A stretch of DNA of 64,000 nucleotides from Pseudomonas chlororaphis subsp. aurantiaca (lineage in GTDB: Bacteria; Pseudomonadota; Gammaproteobacteria; Pseudomonadales; Pseudomonadaceae): positions 1,674,001 to 1,738,000 of the forward strand of contig NZ_CP059162.1 in the NCBI RefSeq assembly GCF_013466605.1. The letters are read 5' to 3'. The notes under the pieces were generated by a model. The model saw only the letters and a program-made list of their open reading frames with translations. It ran no database searches and had not been told where the DNA came from. The position numbers and the translations under genes were made by a program. Shown here in pieces: positions 19,501 to 26,999 of the stretch (position 1 is the stretch's first letter; the number at the start of each line of letters is the position of its first letter).

Positions 19501-19937
19501 TGCTCAACGGCGGTGGCGGCGACGACCTGTTGATCGGCGGGCTGGGCAACAACACCCTGACCGGTGGCAGCGGCAGCGACACCTTCCAGTGGCAGCAGGG
19601 CAACAGCGGGCATGACCTGGTCACCGACTTCACGCCGGGCACCGACAAGCTCGACCTGTCGCAACTGCTGCAAGGCGAGAACGCCAGCAGCGCATCGCTG
19701 GACGACTACCTGCACTTCACGGTCACCGGCAGCGGTCCGTCGCTGGTCACCAGCATCGATGTCAGCGCGGCGGCGGGGGCCACGCCGACCCAGACCATCG
19801 ACCTGGCCGGGGTCAACCTGGCGGCGCACTACGGGGTGACGCCGGGCGCGGGCGGGGTGATCGCGGGTGGCGCGGATACCGCGACCATCATCAACGGCAT
19901 GCTCAACGACCATTCGCTGAAGGTCGATACCGTCTGA
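13560..19937 (+). CDS. lapA: LapA-type giant biofilm adhesin (type 1 secreted, RTX)
   Basis: The ATG at 13560 lies 8 bases after GGAGG; 2125 aa. Domains in order: N-terminal retention module (1-~115); LapG cleavage motif TAAG at 115-118; about three and a half 245-aa VCBS/cadherin-like repeats (~186-1155); another such unit; a von Willebrand A domain (~1320-1500) with MIDAS DVSGS at 1328; and C-terminal RTX repeats (GxGNDxL, ~1860-2010) with the secretion signal. It is held in the outer membrane until LapG cuts it, anchoring cells to surfaces. Known LapA proteins of P. fluorescens and P. putida are far longer (over 5000 and 8000 aa), so this is a compact form. It lies between lapEBC and lapDG. 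Confidence 0.85.
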   Translation: MARLIGVVSKVIGQVVAVAADGSRRVLVEGDRLFAGDQLVTGAQGAVAVHLQNGQELTLGRDSSLQLTPQLLAHQAPHVQTPEAVPPSEAQLTDVEQLQKAIAAGADPTQTGEATAAGPGATGGTAGALGGGHTFVLLEEVAGRVEPVIGFPTAGFNGIPEFVPERIAAVPPSDDDSGIAPPPPPNNPVTLGGLSVANGELTLSEANLPQGSASNPAALVQNGTFSISAPDGLLNLSVGGIVVVSSGVAAGFPQSITTALGNTLTITGFDPATGTVSYSYTLVGNEIHSAADGANNLSEHFTVLASDSNGDSASNSLDINITDDVPQAFNDSNGVASESQLVLTGNVLTNDVQGADRVPSGPIIAGTFNGTYGILVLAADGTYTYTLHTDDPAFLALQGGGSGTETFTYTLTDADGDTSSANLVLQVHNNDDPVVIQGLNAVGGEVTVYEKNLADGSSLDAGALTQSGTFTVTALDGMQTLTVGGINVVTGGVAAGFPQSLTTALGNTLTITGYNAATGVISYSYTLADNEDHPTANGANSLSEHFNVVATDADGSTASGSLDVNVVDDLPTAVNDSNGVASESQLVLSGNVLTNDVQGADRVPSGPVTAGTFNGTYGTLVLAADGTYTYTLNTEDADFKALHGNGNGTEIFAYTITDADGDSSSANLMLNIHNNDDSVTLDGLDSNGGELTVYERNLSDGSSPNAAVLTQSGTFTVTALDGLQTLTVGGISVVSGGVAAGFPQSITTDLGNILTITGYNAATGVISYSYTLVDNEDHPTSNGANSLSEHFNVVATDTDGSTASGSLDVNVVDDLPTAVNDSNGVASESQLVLSGNVLTNDVQGADRVPSGPVTAGTFTGTYGTLVLAADGTYTYTLNTEDADFKALHGNGNGTETFVYTITDADGDSSSANLVLNIHNNDDCVTLHCLDIPGGELTVYEKHLSDGTSPNAPALTQSGFFAVIAPDGLQTLTVGGINVVTGGVATGFPQSMMTALGNVLTITGYDASTGVVSYSYTLLDNENHPTGQGANSIAEHFTVFASDGDGSSASGVLDVNIVDDLPTAHPDVAMADEGTTISGNVLGNDVGGADGPAATGAVVGVRAGSDTSTPAIGGLNTTINGLYGTLTLDAFGNATYHSYPNSVTAHDSEDVFVYTVRDADGDESTTTITIQICDNEFRAVNDEDVTVFEKALDLNKDGQDLAAGTVIGSDPGNTGETATGTLVGSVIGGSGAITYTLVGSATGTYGQILLNPDGTYRYTLTSAPKTSPNANDGPNVLSESFTYKATDALGNTTTSTIQISIVDDVPKAVASERAVTALEVDSNLLLVIDVSGSMADPSGVPGLSRLELAKQAISTLLDKYDDMGDVKVQIVTFSSSATDKTPIWVDVATAKSIIASLTAGGGTNYDAAVAAAKLAFVTSGQISGAQNVGYFFSDGKPNDGQEIGTADETAWKAFLDANGIKNYAIGLGSGVSNSNLDPLAYDGSTHIDTNAVVVTDLNQLDSVLAGTVQGTPVTGSLLGEGGSFGADGGFIKTLVVDGTTYTYDPSGNGNQGSLSFSGGVNHGTFNTLDNSLSIATNNGGTLVVKLDTGDYTYTSQKITSVVLTETVGFTVSDNDGDLASSTLVVKVNPNTAPVAGDDHIITNILSGTIVVPADALLANDSDANGDPLTAAPTSFNTGWLSPGADFTAGSLQTIGFTGGSNQTLTVARASFNANTAAMTAAVVISGFLGSINNGNSNDEDVISVNLKQGETLNLDHNLTAGRVGMEYAFNGGAYTAIADGGTFTAGADGTYQIHITNLTNPSGGNANGSENYQLTMTVNYAGGQESTPDYHGTYTASDSHGGSDSAAVSISYQGGHTLTGTAGDDVLLAGSGDNLINAGDGNDVLVAGSGNNTLHGDAGNDLLFSGPGNDLLDGGTGNDTASYAHASAGVTVDLSLLGAQNTGGAGTDILTAIENLVGSNYNDSLTGDNNANIITGGLGNDVLNGGGGDDLLIGGLGNNTLTGGSGSDTFQWQQGNSGHDLVTDFTPGTDKLDLSQLLQGENASSASLDDYLHFTVTGSGPSLVTSIDVSAAAGATPTQTIDLAGVNLAAHYGVTPGAGGVIAGGADTATIINGMLNDHSLKVDTV
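14115..16745 (+). repeat. 735-bp tandem repeats inside lapA
   Basis: The anchor ACAGCAA(T/C)GGCGTCGCC occurs at 14551, 15286 and 16021, exactly 735 bp (245 codons) apart. Units two and three differ at only a handful of positions over about 300 bp (15286-15590 against 16021-16325); the first and the fourth partial unit are more diverged. Each unit encodes a beta-sandwich with NVLTNDVQGAD and GTYTYTL motifs. Confidence 0.9.
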
Positions 19938-19948
19938 GACCTGGCGGG

Positions 19949-19982
19949 CCCGGCGCCAGTCTCGAGCGAGGCTGGCGCCGGG
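19949..19982. terminator. Hairpin between convergent lapA and lapD
   Basis: A perfect 11-bp stem (CCCGGCGCCAG 19949-19959, CTGGCGCCGGG 19972-19982) with a 12-base loop lies 12 bp after the lapA stop and before the lapD stop. There is no T run, so termination strength is uncertain. Confidence 0.55.
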
Positions 19983-19999
19983 ACTGAGCGGGGAAGGGC

Positions 20000-21940
20000 C
20001 TACATCGGTTGCGGCGGGCCGATCAGCCGCCCCATGACCCCGAACAGACCCAGGGCCTTGAGGGTGTCCAATTCGCCCTGGGTCTCGACCCGTTCGGCGA
20101 TCAGCGGCAGGTCGATGCTGTGGGTGGCGCGAAATATGGCCTCGATGAACAGCTGTTTGTCGCTTTGCCGGTCGATGTCGCGGATATAGCTGCCATCGAC
20201 TTTCAGGTAGGCCAGGCCGAGGTGGGCGAGGTTGCCGATCTGGCTGAAGTTGCCGCCGAAGTGCTGCAGGCCGATCCGGTAGCCGCTGTCCCGCAGGCGC
20301 TGGCTCAATTGCTGCAACTCGCTGGCCGAGGGCAGTTGGCGTTCGTCGATCTCCAGCGTCAGCAACTTGGCCAGGTCGGGCAGGGCCTTGAGCTGGTCGA
20401 GGATCCGCTGCAAGGCGTCGGGGGCGCGCAGGGTGCTGCCGGATAGGCTCAGGGCCAGCGGCCAGGCATGCTCGACCAGATAATCCAGGGTGTGTTCGAG
20501 CATGGCCAGGTCGAAGCGCGCCGACCAGCCGAGACGCTCGATCCAGGGCAGGAAATGCCCGGCGGCGATGGCTTCGCCCTGTGGGTCGAGCAAGCGCGCC
20601 AGCACCTTTTGATGCAGCACCTCGCTGGTGTCGGCGCACTGCACCACCGGCTGGAAATACAACTTCAACTTGCCGTTGTTCAGGGCGTCATCGATCCAGG
20701 CGCGCCAGTCATGCTGCGGCTGGCTGGGGCCGGCGGTGAAGTCCTGCAGCAACGCCCAGGGGCGCTCGGGGTGCTGCTGGGCCTGCGCCAGCGCCTGGTC
20801 CAGGCGCAACCATACGCCGCTCAGCGGGTCGCCCGGCCGGTAGGCGACGATGCCCAGGTGCGCCACCGGCGTGCAGTCGCTGGCTCCGGTCAGGCGCAGG
20901 TTTTCCAGGGTGGCGCTGATTTCCATGGCCAGGCGCTCGGCGCCGCGGCTGTCCAGGCCCGGTGTGAGCAGGCTGAATTCGCCGCCGCGATTGCGCGCCG
21001 CCAGCCAGTGACGCCGGTCGGCCTGGGTGCCGATGCGCTTGAGCAGGTCGCCGATGCTTTTGATCAGGGCGTCGGTGCGCTGGCCGCCCAGGCGCTGGTT
21101 CAGGCCACTGAGGTCGTTGACCCGCAGCATCAGCAGGTAACCATCGCCACTCTGCTCGTTGAGCAGCAGCTGATCGCCGAGCTGTTCGTCCAGCAGGCGC
21201 CGGTTGGCCAGGCCGGTCAGGCGGTCCTGATAGGACTCGGCCCGCAGCTTTTCGCTGCGCGCGGCCTCCTCGGCGAACAGGGCTTTGAGTTTTTCCACCA
21301 TCTGGTTCATGGCCTGGACCACCCGCTTGAGTTCGGGGGGGCGTGGCACCGCCGGCAGGTTGATGAACTCGCGGTGGCTGATGGCTTCGGCCTGCCTGAC
21401 CATGGCATCCAGCGGTCGCAGCTGGCGCCGCAGCAGCCAGCCGCCGAACACCGCGCTGAGCAGCCCGCACACCAGCAGCCAGAGCAGGCCACCGAGACTG
21501 CTGTCCCAGAGCCTGGCCAGGGCGAACTGCGGGTTGCTCAGCACTTCCACCCGCGCCACCTGTTCCCAGCCGCGCATGACCAGGGCGTCGCCGCCTTGCG
21601 GGTGCAGGTTCACCAGCCTGACGAACCACTGGGGGACGCCCTCGACGTTGGCGGGCACCGAACGCTCCACCAGAATGCTTTCGTCTTCGATGTTCACCAC
21701 CCGGATGCTGTTGTAGTAGCCGCTGTCGAAGATCGAGCTGACCATCAGTTCCATCATCGCCGGGTCGTCGACCTGGCTGGTCAGGGACAGGCCCAGGGCG
21801 GTGGCCGCATCCTGGGCGTGGGAGCGCAGCTGGCTGAGCATCTGTTCGCGGGAGCTTTCCAGGCCGACAAAAAAACTGCCGCTGAAGGCCACCAGCAGGA
21901 ACAGGCAGATGGCGAGAAACAGTTGCTTGAGTAGCGACAT
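20000..21940 (-). CDS. lapD: LapD, inner-membrane c-di-GMP receptor
   Basis: 646 aa in the LapD order: membrane segment (5-27), periplasmic output domain with the GW pair at 124-125 (W125 matches the published LapD loop residue), second membrane segment (~148-170), HAMP, degenerate GGDEF (RNRGGEF) and degenerate EAL (HQKVLARL in place of xExLxR). Both catalytic sites are lost, so it senses rather than makes or breaks c-di-GMP. When loaded it binds LapG in the periplasm and protects LapA. lapG lies 18 bp upstream in the same operon. Confidence 0.92.
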   Translation of the reverse strand: MSLLKQLFLAICLFLLVAFSGSFFVGLESSREQMLSQLRSHAQDAATALGLSLTSQVDDPAMMELMVSSIFDSGYYNSIRVVNIEDESILVERSVPANVEGVPQWFVRLVNLHPQGGDALVMRGWEQVARVEVLSNPQFALARLWDSSLGGLLWLLVCGLLSAVFGGWLLRRQLRPLDAMVRQAEAISHREFINLPAVPRPPELKRVVQAMNQMVEKLKALFAEEAARSEKLRAESYQDRLTGLANRRLLDEQLGDQLLLNEQSGDGYLLMLRVNDLSGLNQRLGGQRTDALIKSIGDLLKRIGTQADRRHWLAARNRGGEFSLLTPGLDSRGAERLAMEISATLENLRLTGASDCTPVAHLGIVAYRPGDPLSGVWLRLDQALAQAQQHPERPWALLQDFTAGPSQPQHDWRAWIDDALNNGKLKLYFQPVVQCADTSEVLHQKVLARLLDPQGEAIAAGHFLPWIERLGWSARFDLAMLEHTLDYLVEHAWPLALSLSGSTLRAPDALQRILDQLKALPDLAKLLTLEIDERQLPSASELQQLSQRLRDSGYRIGLQHFGGNFSQIGNLAHLGLAYLKVDGSYIRDIDRQSDKQLFIEAIFRATHSIDLPLIAERVETQGELDTLKALGLFGVMGRLIGPPQPM

Positions 21941-21958
21941 TCGGCACTCCTTGTCGGA

Positions 21959-22666
21959 TCAGCCATTACCCACGGTGAAGCCCTCGTCCCGCATCTTTTT
22001 CAGCACGTCCTGCCAGCGCGAGAGTTTTTTCGGATCGATGCTGCGCGTATCGCCCGTGGCTCCGGGCAGGTACAGCCCCTCGGCATTGAAGGCGTATACC
22101 GGGTTCGGGTCCTGGCGCTGGGCGGCGGAACGAATGTCGTTGCTGAGGTTATCCAGTATCAGCGGTCCGGCGCCGGGGCTGGGGTAGTAGGCCAGGACCA
22201 TGTGCGGCCGGTTGCCGCGCCTGGCCTTGACGTAGGTGAGGCGCAGTTTGTCGCTGGAAACCCCCAGGCTGCGCAGGCTGAAATACTTGGCCAGCGCATA
22301 GTCCTCGCAATCCCCGGCGCCTTTGAGCAGGGCCTCGATCGGCGTGGCCCAATAGTCGCCCTGCTGCCAGATGCGCTGGTCTTCCTTGAAGCTCAGTTGC
22401 TGGTTGAAGAAGCGGTTGATGGCATTCAGTTGTACGTCTTCCGGTTGCCCGTTCACGTCCTGCAATAACTGGTTCCAGGCGTCGAGACGCTCCCGGGCCG
22501 GGCCCAGGACCTGATGACGGTGCTCGAAGGTGCTCAGGACAGAAACGAATTCCCAGTTCGCCCGGACATTGCCCGGGTCGGTCCATAAACAGACCAGCAA
22601 CAGCGACCAGCCGGCCAGCCGAAGCCGGAGCAGTGTCCACTCGGGGCGGCGCGAACGTGCGGGCAT
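21959..22666 (-). CDS. lapG: LapG, periplasmic cysteine protease for LapA
   Basis: 235 aa with an N-terminal membrane/signal segment (~12-30) and a transglutaminase-like C-H-D core: Cys120 in GAGDCEDYALAKY, His155 in RPHMVLAYY and Asp172 in LILDNLSND. The acidic residues after the Cys fit the calcium site known for LapG. It cuts LapA at the di-Ala of TAAG when c-di-GMP is low. It is transcribed with lapD. Confidence 0.92.
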   Translation of the reverse strand: MPARSRRPEWTLLRLRLAGWSLLLVCLWTDPGNVRANWEFVSVLSTFEHRHQVLGPARERLDAWNQLLQDVNGQPEDVQLNAINRFFNQQLSFKEDQRIWQQGDYWATPIEALLKGAGDCEDYALAKYFSLRSLGVSSDKLRLTYVKARRGNRPHMVLAYYPSPGAGPLILDNLSNDIRSAAQRQDPNPVYAFNAEGLYLPGATGDTRSIDPKKLSRWQDVLKKMRDEGFTVGNG

Positions 22667-22774
22667 GGCGGGCTGCTCGAATGCAGGTTTCTGAAGTCTA
22701 GGCGGTATTTTTCGCGAGCATGGGCAACTGGTCGGGTTGCCACGAGCAGAGGAAGGAGACGCTCAGGGTCGGGC

Positions 22775-23170
22775 TCAAGGCCTGTGCAGGGTCTTCTGGC
22801 GCAGGATGTAGATCGTCACCAGCACCGCGCTGGTCAACATGAAACCACGGGCCCAGGGCAGGGGCACCAGGTAGCAGGACAGGCCGATGCTCAGCCACAT
22901 CAGGCCGATGGCGTAGACCTTGCCTTTGAGCGGGATGCCGTGGCCATCCAGGTAATCGCGGATCCACGGGCCGAGCCGCGGATGGTCCACCAGCCACTGA
23001 TAGAAGCGCGGCGAACTGCGGGCAAAGCAGGCGGCGGCCAGCAGCAGGAAAGGGGTAGTGGGCAATACCGGGAGGAAGATGCCGGTCACCCCCAGCACTA
23101 CGCTCAGCCAGCCGATGGCCAGCAGAACGTAACGCAGGATCAGGGGGCGGTTGCCTATGGGCTTGGCCAT
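22775..23170 (-). CDS. DUF454 (YbaN-type) inner-membrane protein
   Basis: The ATG at 23170 gives 131 aa. The segment LGVTGIFLPVLPTTPFLLLAAACFARSSPRFYQWL is the DUF454 signature, and three or four hydrophobic segments follow. Molecular function is unknown in this family. It begins 10 bp after the stop of the YecA-family gene and shares its direction, so the two are probably one operon. Confidence 0.8.
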   Translation of the reverse strand: MAKPIGNRPLILRYVLLAIGWLSVVLGVTGIFLPVLPTTPFLLLAAACFARSSPRFYQWLVDHPRLGPWIRDYLDGHGIPLKGKVYAIGLMWLSIGLSCYLVPLPWARGFMLTSAVLVTIYILRQKTLHRP

Positions 23171-23180
23171 AGGCAATGAC

Positions 23181-23768
23181 TCAGTGGTGACGGGGCTTGA
23201 GAATGGCCGGTTTTTCGTCTGGCGCGTTGCACAGCAGGTACAGCGCGGTCAGGGCTTCCGGGATCTGCACGATCATGTCGTCCATCAGGTTGGCATCGCT
23301 GGCGATGTCGGAGAACTCGGGTTGTTCGTCGAACAGGCCGGAGCCGACCATGATCGGCAGGAGCATCTCGCTGACTTCTTCCTCGGCGGTCTCGAACCAG
23401 GCCGCTTCGCGCAGGAACACGCCTTCCATGAAGCCGATGCACCAGCCGCGCAGGTCGGAGTCGTCCGGCTCGTCGCCGAGGTCGAGGTCGCACGGCAGTT
23501 CGAACTCTTCGTCGGAGGCCAGCTGGCGGGCGATATGGGCCTTGAGGGCAATCAGGGTGGATTCGATCTCTTCGCGCTGGGCGGCGTCGCTGTAGTGCGG
23601 CTCCTCGGCGAACAGGGCGTCGATCCACTCACGGTCGGGAACGCTTTCGGAACAGATGGACAGCGCAGTCAGGTAGCCGTGGGCGGCCACATAGTCCAGC
23701 GCCTCGTCATGCAGCTCATCGGCGTCGAGGAAGGCTTGCAGGCGGGTTAATTGCTCAGCGAAGGACAT
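23181..23768 (-). CDS. YecA/UPF0149-family protein
   Basis: The start is the ATG at 23768 (MSFAEQLTRLQAFLDADELH), giving a 195-aa acidic soluble protein. The segments LRGWCIGFMEGVFLREAAWF and a Gly-rich acidic C-terminal half are typical of UPF0149 (YgfB/YecA) proteins. It lacks the C-terminal SEC-C zinc motif of full YecA. Function is not established here. Confidence 0.8.
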   Translation of the reverse strand: MSFAEQLTRLQAFLDADELHDEALDYVAAHGYLTALSICSESVPDREWIDALFAEEPHYSDAAQREEIESTLIALKAHIARQLASDEEFELPCDLDLGDEPDDSDLRGWCIGFMEGVFLREAAWFETAEEEVSEMLLPIMVGSGLFDEQPEFSDIASDANLMDDMIVQIPEALTALYLLCNAPDEKPAILKPRHH

Positions 23769-23855
23769 TGAAGGACTACCTTGGGAATAAACGATGCTGA
23801 ATTCTAGGCTTTCTTGAGCGCTCAGGCCAGCCGCAGCGCAGATTTGCGCGCTTCC

Positions 23856-23997
23856 AGGGTTTGCAGGAAAAGTCGGCGAGCGAAGGTCAGGCAAGGCAAA
23901 AACAGGCGAGGAAGCGGAGTTTAGGTTCCTAAATGAGCATTCCGAGCCTGTTTTTAACGCAGCATGGCCGAGCGCAGCCACTTTTCATGCAGAGCCT
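23856..23997. repeat. MITE-like element, copy 1 (142 bp)
   Basis: Ends AGGGTTTGCAGGAAAAGT (23856-23873) and ACTTTTCATGCAGAGCCT (23980-23997) are inverted repeats matching at 15 of 18 positions. The interior (AGGCGAGGAAGCGGAGTTTA, then CCTAAATGAGCATTCC and GAGCCTGTTTTTAACGCAGC) recurs in reverse orientation at 39333-39475. It fills much of the 415-bp gap upstream of recQ. Confidence 0.8.
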
Positions 23998-24183
23998 GAA
24001 GGTTACCGGCGGTCCATTGTCGGCACCCTTCGCCGGCAAGTGCTCGGGTATACTTGCGCGTTTTTGATGCCCGGCAGGCGTCGTAACGGTCCAGGAAAAG
24101 TCCGCTAACGGATTTGTCAGTGAAAACCGTGGTCTTTTCGGCCAGCCTGCGCACAGGGATTTCAGCGATTTTTGGAGTTTTTC

Positions 24184-26310
24184 ATGCTCGAACAGGCTCA
24201 GCGCGTCCTCAAGGACATCTTCGGCTACGACAGTTTCCGTGGCCGTCAAGGTGCGATCATTGAGCGTGTGGCCAGTGGTGGCGACGCCCTGGTACTGATG
24301 CCTACCGGCGGCGGCAAGTCGTTGTGCTTCCAGGTCCCGGCCTTGCTGCGCGAGGGCCTGGCGGTGGTGGTCTCGCCGTTGATCGCGCTGATGGACGATC
24401 AGGTCGCGACCCTGGAGGAACTCGGGGTCGCCGCGGCGGCGCTGAACTCCACCTTGAGCGCCGAGCAGCAGCGCGACCTGGCCGCGCGCATCCGGCGGGG
24501 CGAAGTGAAGATGCTGTACCTGGCGCCGGAGCGCCTGGTGCAACCGCGGATGCTGGTGTTCCTGCAGAACCTCGACATCGCCCTGTTCGCCATCGACGAG
24601 GCGCATTGCGTGTCCCAGTGGGGGCATGATTTCCGCCCGGAATACCTGCAGCTGGGCCAACTGGCGGAAATGTTCCCCCAGGTGCCGCGCATCGCCCTGA
24701 CTGCTACCGCCGACAAGCGGACCCGCGAGGAGATCGTCAATCGCCTGCACCTGCAGAATGCCGAGCGTTTCCTCTCCAGTTTCGACCGTCCGAACATCTT
24801 CTATCGCATCGTTCCCAAGGAGCAGCCGCGCAAGCAACTGCTGGCGTTCCTCAGCGAACGGCGCAGCGATGCCGGCATCGTCTACTGCCTGTCGCGCAAG
24901 AAGGTCGACGAGGTGGCCGCATTCCTCTGCGAGCAGGGCTTCCCGGCGTTGCCCTATCACGCCGGATTGCCCAGCGAACTGCGGGCCTATCACCAGAAGC
25001 GCTTTCTCAACGAGGAAGGGCTGATCATGGTCGCGACCATCGCTTTCGGCATGGGCATCGACAAGCCCAACGTGCGTTTCGTGGCGCATCTGGACCTGCC
25101 CAAGTCCCTCGAGGCCTATTACCAGGAAACCGGGCGCGCCGGACGTGACGGCCTGCCCGCCGATGCCTGGATGGCCTACGGCCTGCAGGACGTGCTGATG
25201 CTCAAGCAGATGCTGCAGAACTCCGAGGGCGACGAGCGCCACAAGCGCCTGGAGCAGCACAAGCTCGATGCCATGCTGGCGTTGTGCGAGGAAACCCGCT
25301 GCCGGCGCCAGACTCTGCTGGCCTACTTCGACGAAGACATGCCACAGCCATGTGGCCATTGCGACAACTGTGTCGATGGCGTGCAGACCTGGGATGCCAC
25401 CGAGCCGGCGCGCCAGGCGCTGTCGGCGATCTATCGCACCGGCCAGCGTTATGGCGTCGGCCACCTGGTGGACGTGCTGCTGGGCAAGGACACGGAAAAG
25501 GTCCGCAGCTTCGGCCATCAGCATCTTTCCGTGTTCGGCGTGGGCAAGGCCCGTAGCGAAGGCGAATGGCGCTCGCTGTTCCGCCAACTGGTGGCCCGTG
25601 GCCTGGCCGACATCGATCTGGAAGGCTATGGCGGCCTGCGTCTGAGCGACAGCTGCCGGCCGCTGCTCAAGGGCGAGGTGACCCTGGAACTGCGCCGCGA
25701 CATAAAGCCGCAGACTGCCGTCAAGAGCAGCACCAGCCAGGCCAGCCAACTGGTGCGTGGCGAAGAGCGCGAACAGTGGGAAGCCTTGCGCGCCCTGCGG
25801 CGCAAACTGGCGGAAGAACATGGCGTGCCGCCCTATGTCATTTTTCCCGACTCCACCCTGCTGGAAATGCTCCGCAGCCAGCCTGGCTCCCTGGCGGAAA
25901 TGGCCCGGGTCAGCGGCGTCGGCGCGCGCAAACTGGAGCGTTACGGCGAGGCGTTCCTCGAAGTGCTGGGCGGGGAGACACAGGCGCCGAAAGTGGTGGC
26001 CGACATCCGCCACGAGCTGATTACCCTGGCCCGCGCCGGCATGACGCCGCTGCAGATCGCCGGGCAATTGCAGTGCTCGGAAAAGAACGTTTACACAATG
26101 CTCGCCGAAGCCGTGGGCAAGCAGCAGCTGTCCCTGGAGCAGGCGCTGGATCTGCCGGAAGACCTGCTCGGCGAGATCCAGGACGCCTTTCTCGATGGCG
26201 AAGGCGAGCTGCCTTCGGTGAGCGAAGTGGCTGAGCTGTTTGCCGGTCGCGTGCCGGAAGGTGTGCTGTATTGCGTGCGTGCGGCGCTGGAATCGGAATT
26301 CGAGATGTGA
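24184..26310 (+). CDS. recQ: ATP-dependent DNA helicase RecQ
   Basis: The ATG at 24184 follows GGAG and gives 708 aa. Helicase motifs in order: Walker [17 protein letters not shown] box [19 protein letters not shown], motif [14 protein letters not shown]. Then come the RecQ-Ct zinc cluster (CEETRCRR...CGHCDNC), winged helix and an HRDC domain (~520-600). It unwinds DNA 3'-5' in recombinational repair. The upstream 415 bp hold a MITE-like repeat and a TATACT -10-like box near 24048. Confidence 0.95.
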   Translation: MLEQAQRVLKDIFGYDSFRGRQGAIIERVASGGDALVLMPTGGGKSLCFQVPALLREGLAVVVSPLIALMDDQVATLEELGVAAAALNSTLSAEQQRDLAARIRRGEVKMLYLAPERLVQPRMLVFLQNLDIALFAIDEAHCVSQWGHDFRPEYLQLGQLAEMFPQVPRIALTATADKRTREEIVNRLHLQNAERFLSSFDRPNIFYRIVPKEQPRKQLLAFLSERRSDAGIVYCLSRKKVDEVAAFLCEQGFPALPYHAGLPSELRAYHQKRFLNEEGLIMVATIAFGMGIDKPNVRFVAHLDLPKSLEAYYQETGRAGRDGLPADAWMAYGLQDVLMLKQMLQNSEGDERHKRLEQHKLDAMLALCEETRCRRQTLLAYFDEDMPQPCGHCDNCVDGVQTWDATEPARQALSAIYRTGQRYGVGHLVDVLLGKDTEKVRSFGHQHLSVFGVGKARSEGEWRSLFRQLVARGLADIDLEGYGGLRLSDSCRPLLKGEVTLELRRDIKPQTAVKSSTSQASQLVRGEEREQWEALRALRRKLAEEHGVPPYVIFPDSTLLEMLRSQPGSLAEMARVSGVGARKLERYGEAFLEVLGGETQAPKVVADIRHELITLARAGMTPLQIAGQLQCSEKNVYTMLAEAVGKQQLSLEQALDLPEDLLGEIQDAFLDGEGELPSVSEVAELFAGRVPEGVLYCVRAALESEFEM

Positions 26311-26383
26311 GTCGTCCGGCGGCAAGATGTAACGATTCAGTTCATGCCAAACCTTGCCACTCGGCAACTGTCATGCTTAGCTG

Positions 26384-26396
26384 ACTAATAATTAGT
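26384..26396. promoter_or_regulatory. Palindrome ACTAAT-A-ATTAGT upstream of the MarR gene
   Basis: A perfect 13-bp dyad 39 bp before the MarR start codon, AT-rich in a GC-rich genome; a candidate autoregulatory operator. Confidence 0.5.
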
Positions 26397-26418
26397 TTTT
26401 CTTGATTTTCAGTCTACT

Positions 26419-26430
26419 AACTCATGAGTT
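26419..26430. promoter_or_regulatory. Palindrome AACTCATGAGTT at the MarR start
   Basis: A perfect 12-bp dyad ending 4 bases before the ATG of the MarR gene, 22 bp from the first palindrome. The pair may be bound by the MarR dimer. Confidence 0.45.
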
Positions 26431-26434
26431 GTTT

Positions 26435-26869
26435 ATGCCGTTAACCGATCAACACCGTTTTGGCATGCAGTTGGCGCAGATGTCCCGAGGCTGGCGCGCC
26501 GAACTGGATCGCCGTCTGGCCGGGCTTGGCCTGTCCCAGGCCCGCTGGCTGGTGCTGCTGCACCTCGCCCGTTTCGATGAAGCTCCGACCCAGCGTGAAC
26601 TTGCCCAGAGTGTCGGCGTCGAAGGACCGACCCTGGCGCGGCTGCTCGACAGCCTGGAAACCCAGGGCCTGGTGCAACGGCAGTCGGTGGTCGAGGATCG
26701 CCGGGCGAAGAAGATCGTTCTGTGCGCCCCGGCGCTGCCCTTGATCGAGCAGATCGAAACCATCGCCACCGCCTTGCGCAGTGAATTGTTCGTCGGTGTC
26801 GATGAAGAGGATATGCGGGTATGCATGCGGGTTCACGCGCATATCCTGGCCAATCTGGAAAAGTCTTGA
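26435..26869 (+). CDS. MarR-family transcriptional regulator
   Basis: 144 aa from the ATG at 26435 (MPLTDQHRFGMQLAQMSRGW). The winged-helix core runs LSQARWLVLLHLARFDEAPTQRELAQSVGVEGPTLARLLDSLE, and the wing ends VEDRRAKKIVL, the conserved DxR motif of MarR proteins. The order recQ-MarR-FimV-like-plpD resembles P. aeruginosa PA3344-PA3339. Targets are unknown; two dyads upstream suggest autoregulation. A longer start at 26402 has no better ribosome binding site. Confidence 0.85.
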   Translation: MPLTDQHRFGMQLAQMSRGWRAELDRRLAGLGLSQARWLVLLHLARFDEAPTQRELAQSVGVEGPTLARLLDSLETQGLVQRQSVVEDRRAKKIVLCAPALPLIEQIETIATALRSELFVGVDEEDMRVCMRVHAHILANLEKS

Positions 26870-26999
26870 GGCATAACTAGCGCCGCGGATTTTTGAGCTA
26901 CCGACACCGGCGGACTATAAGAAATACCAGGTCCACAGCGGCATGCGCAGCCAGCGTATCGCCGCTGTGGTCGCTTTCGGTCCTCAAAAAAGGTTGCTC

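Noticed and set aside
15654..20639. Very long minus-strand open frame opposite lapA
   Set aside because: It is a by-product of the repetitive GC-rich lapA codons; the + strand has recognisable domains, cleavage site and RTX motifs.
20000..21940. LapD as an active c-di-GMP cyclase or phosphodiesterase
   Set aside because: Both active-site motifs are changed (RGGEF for GGDEF, KVLAR in the EAL position), as in known LapD receptors.
23929..26367. 812-codon minus-strand frame opposite recQ
   Set aside because: recQ on the + strand carries every expected helicase motif; the antisense frame has none.
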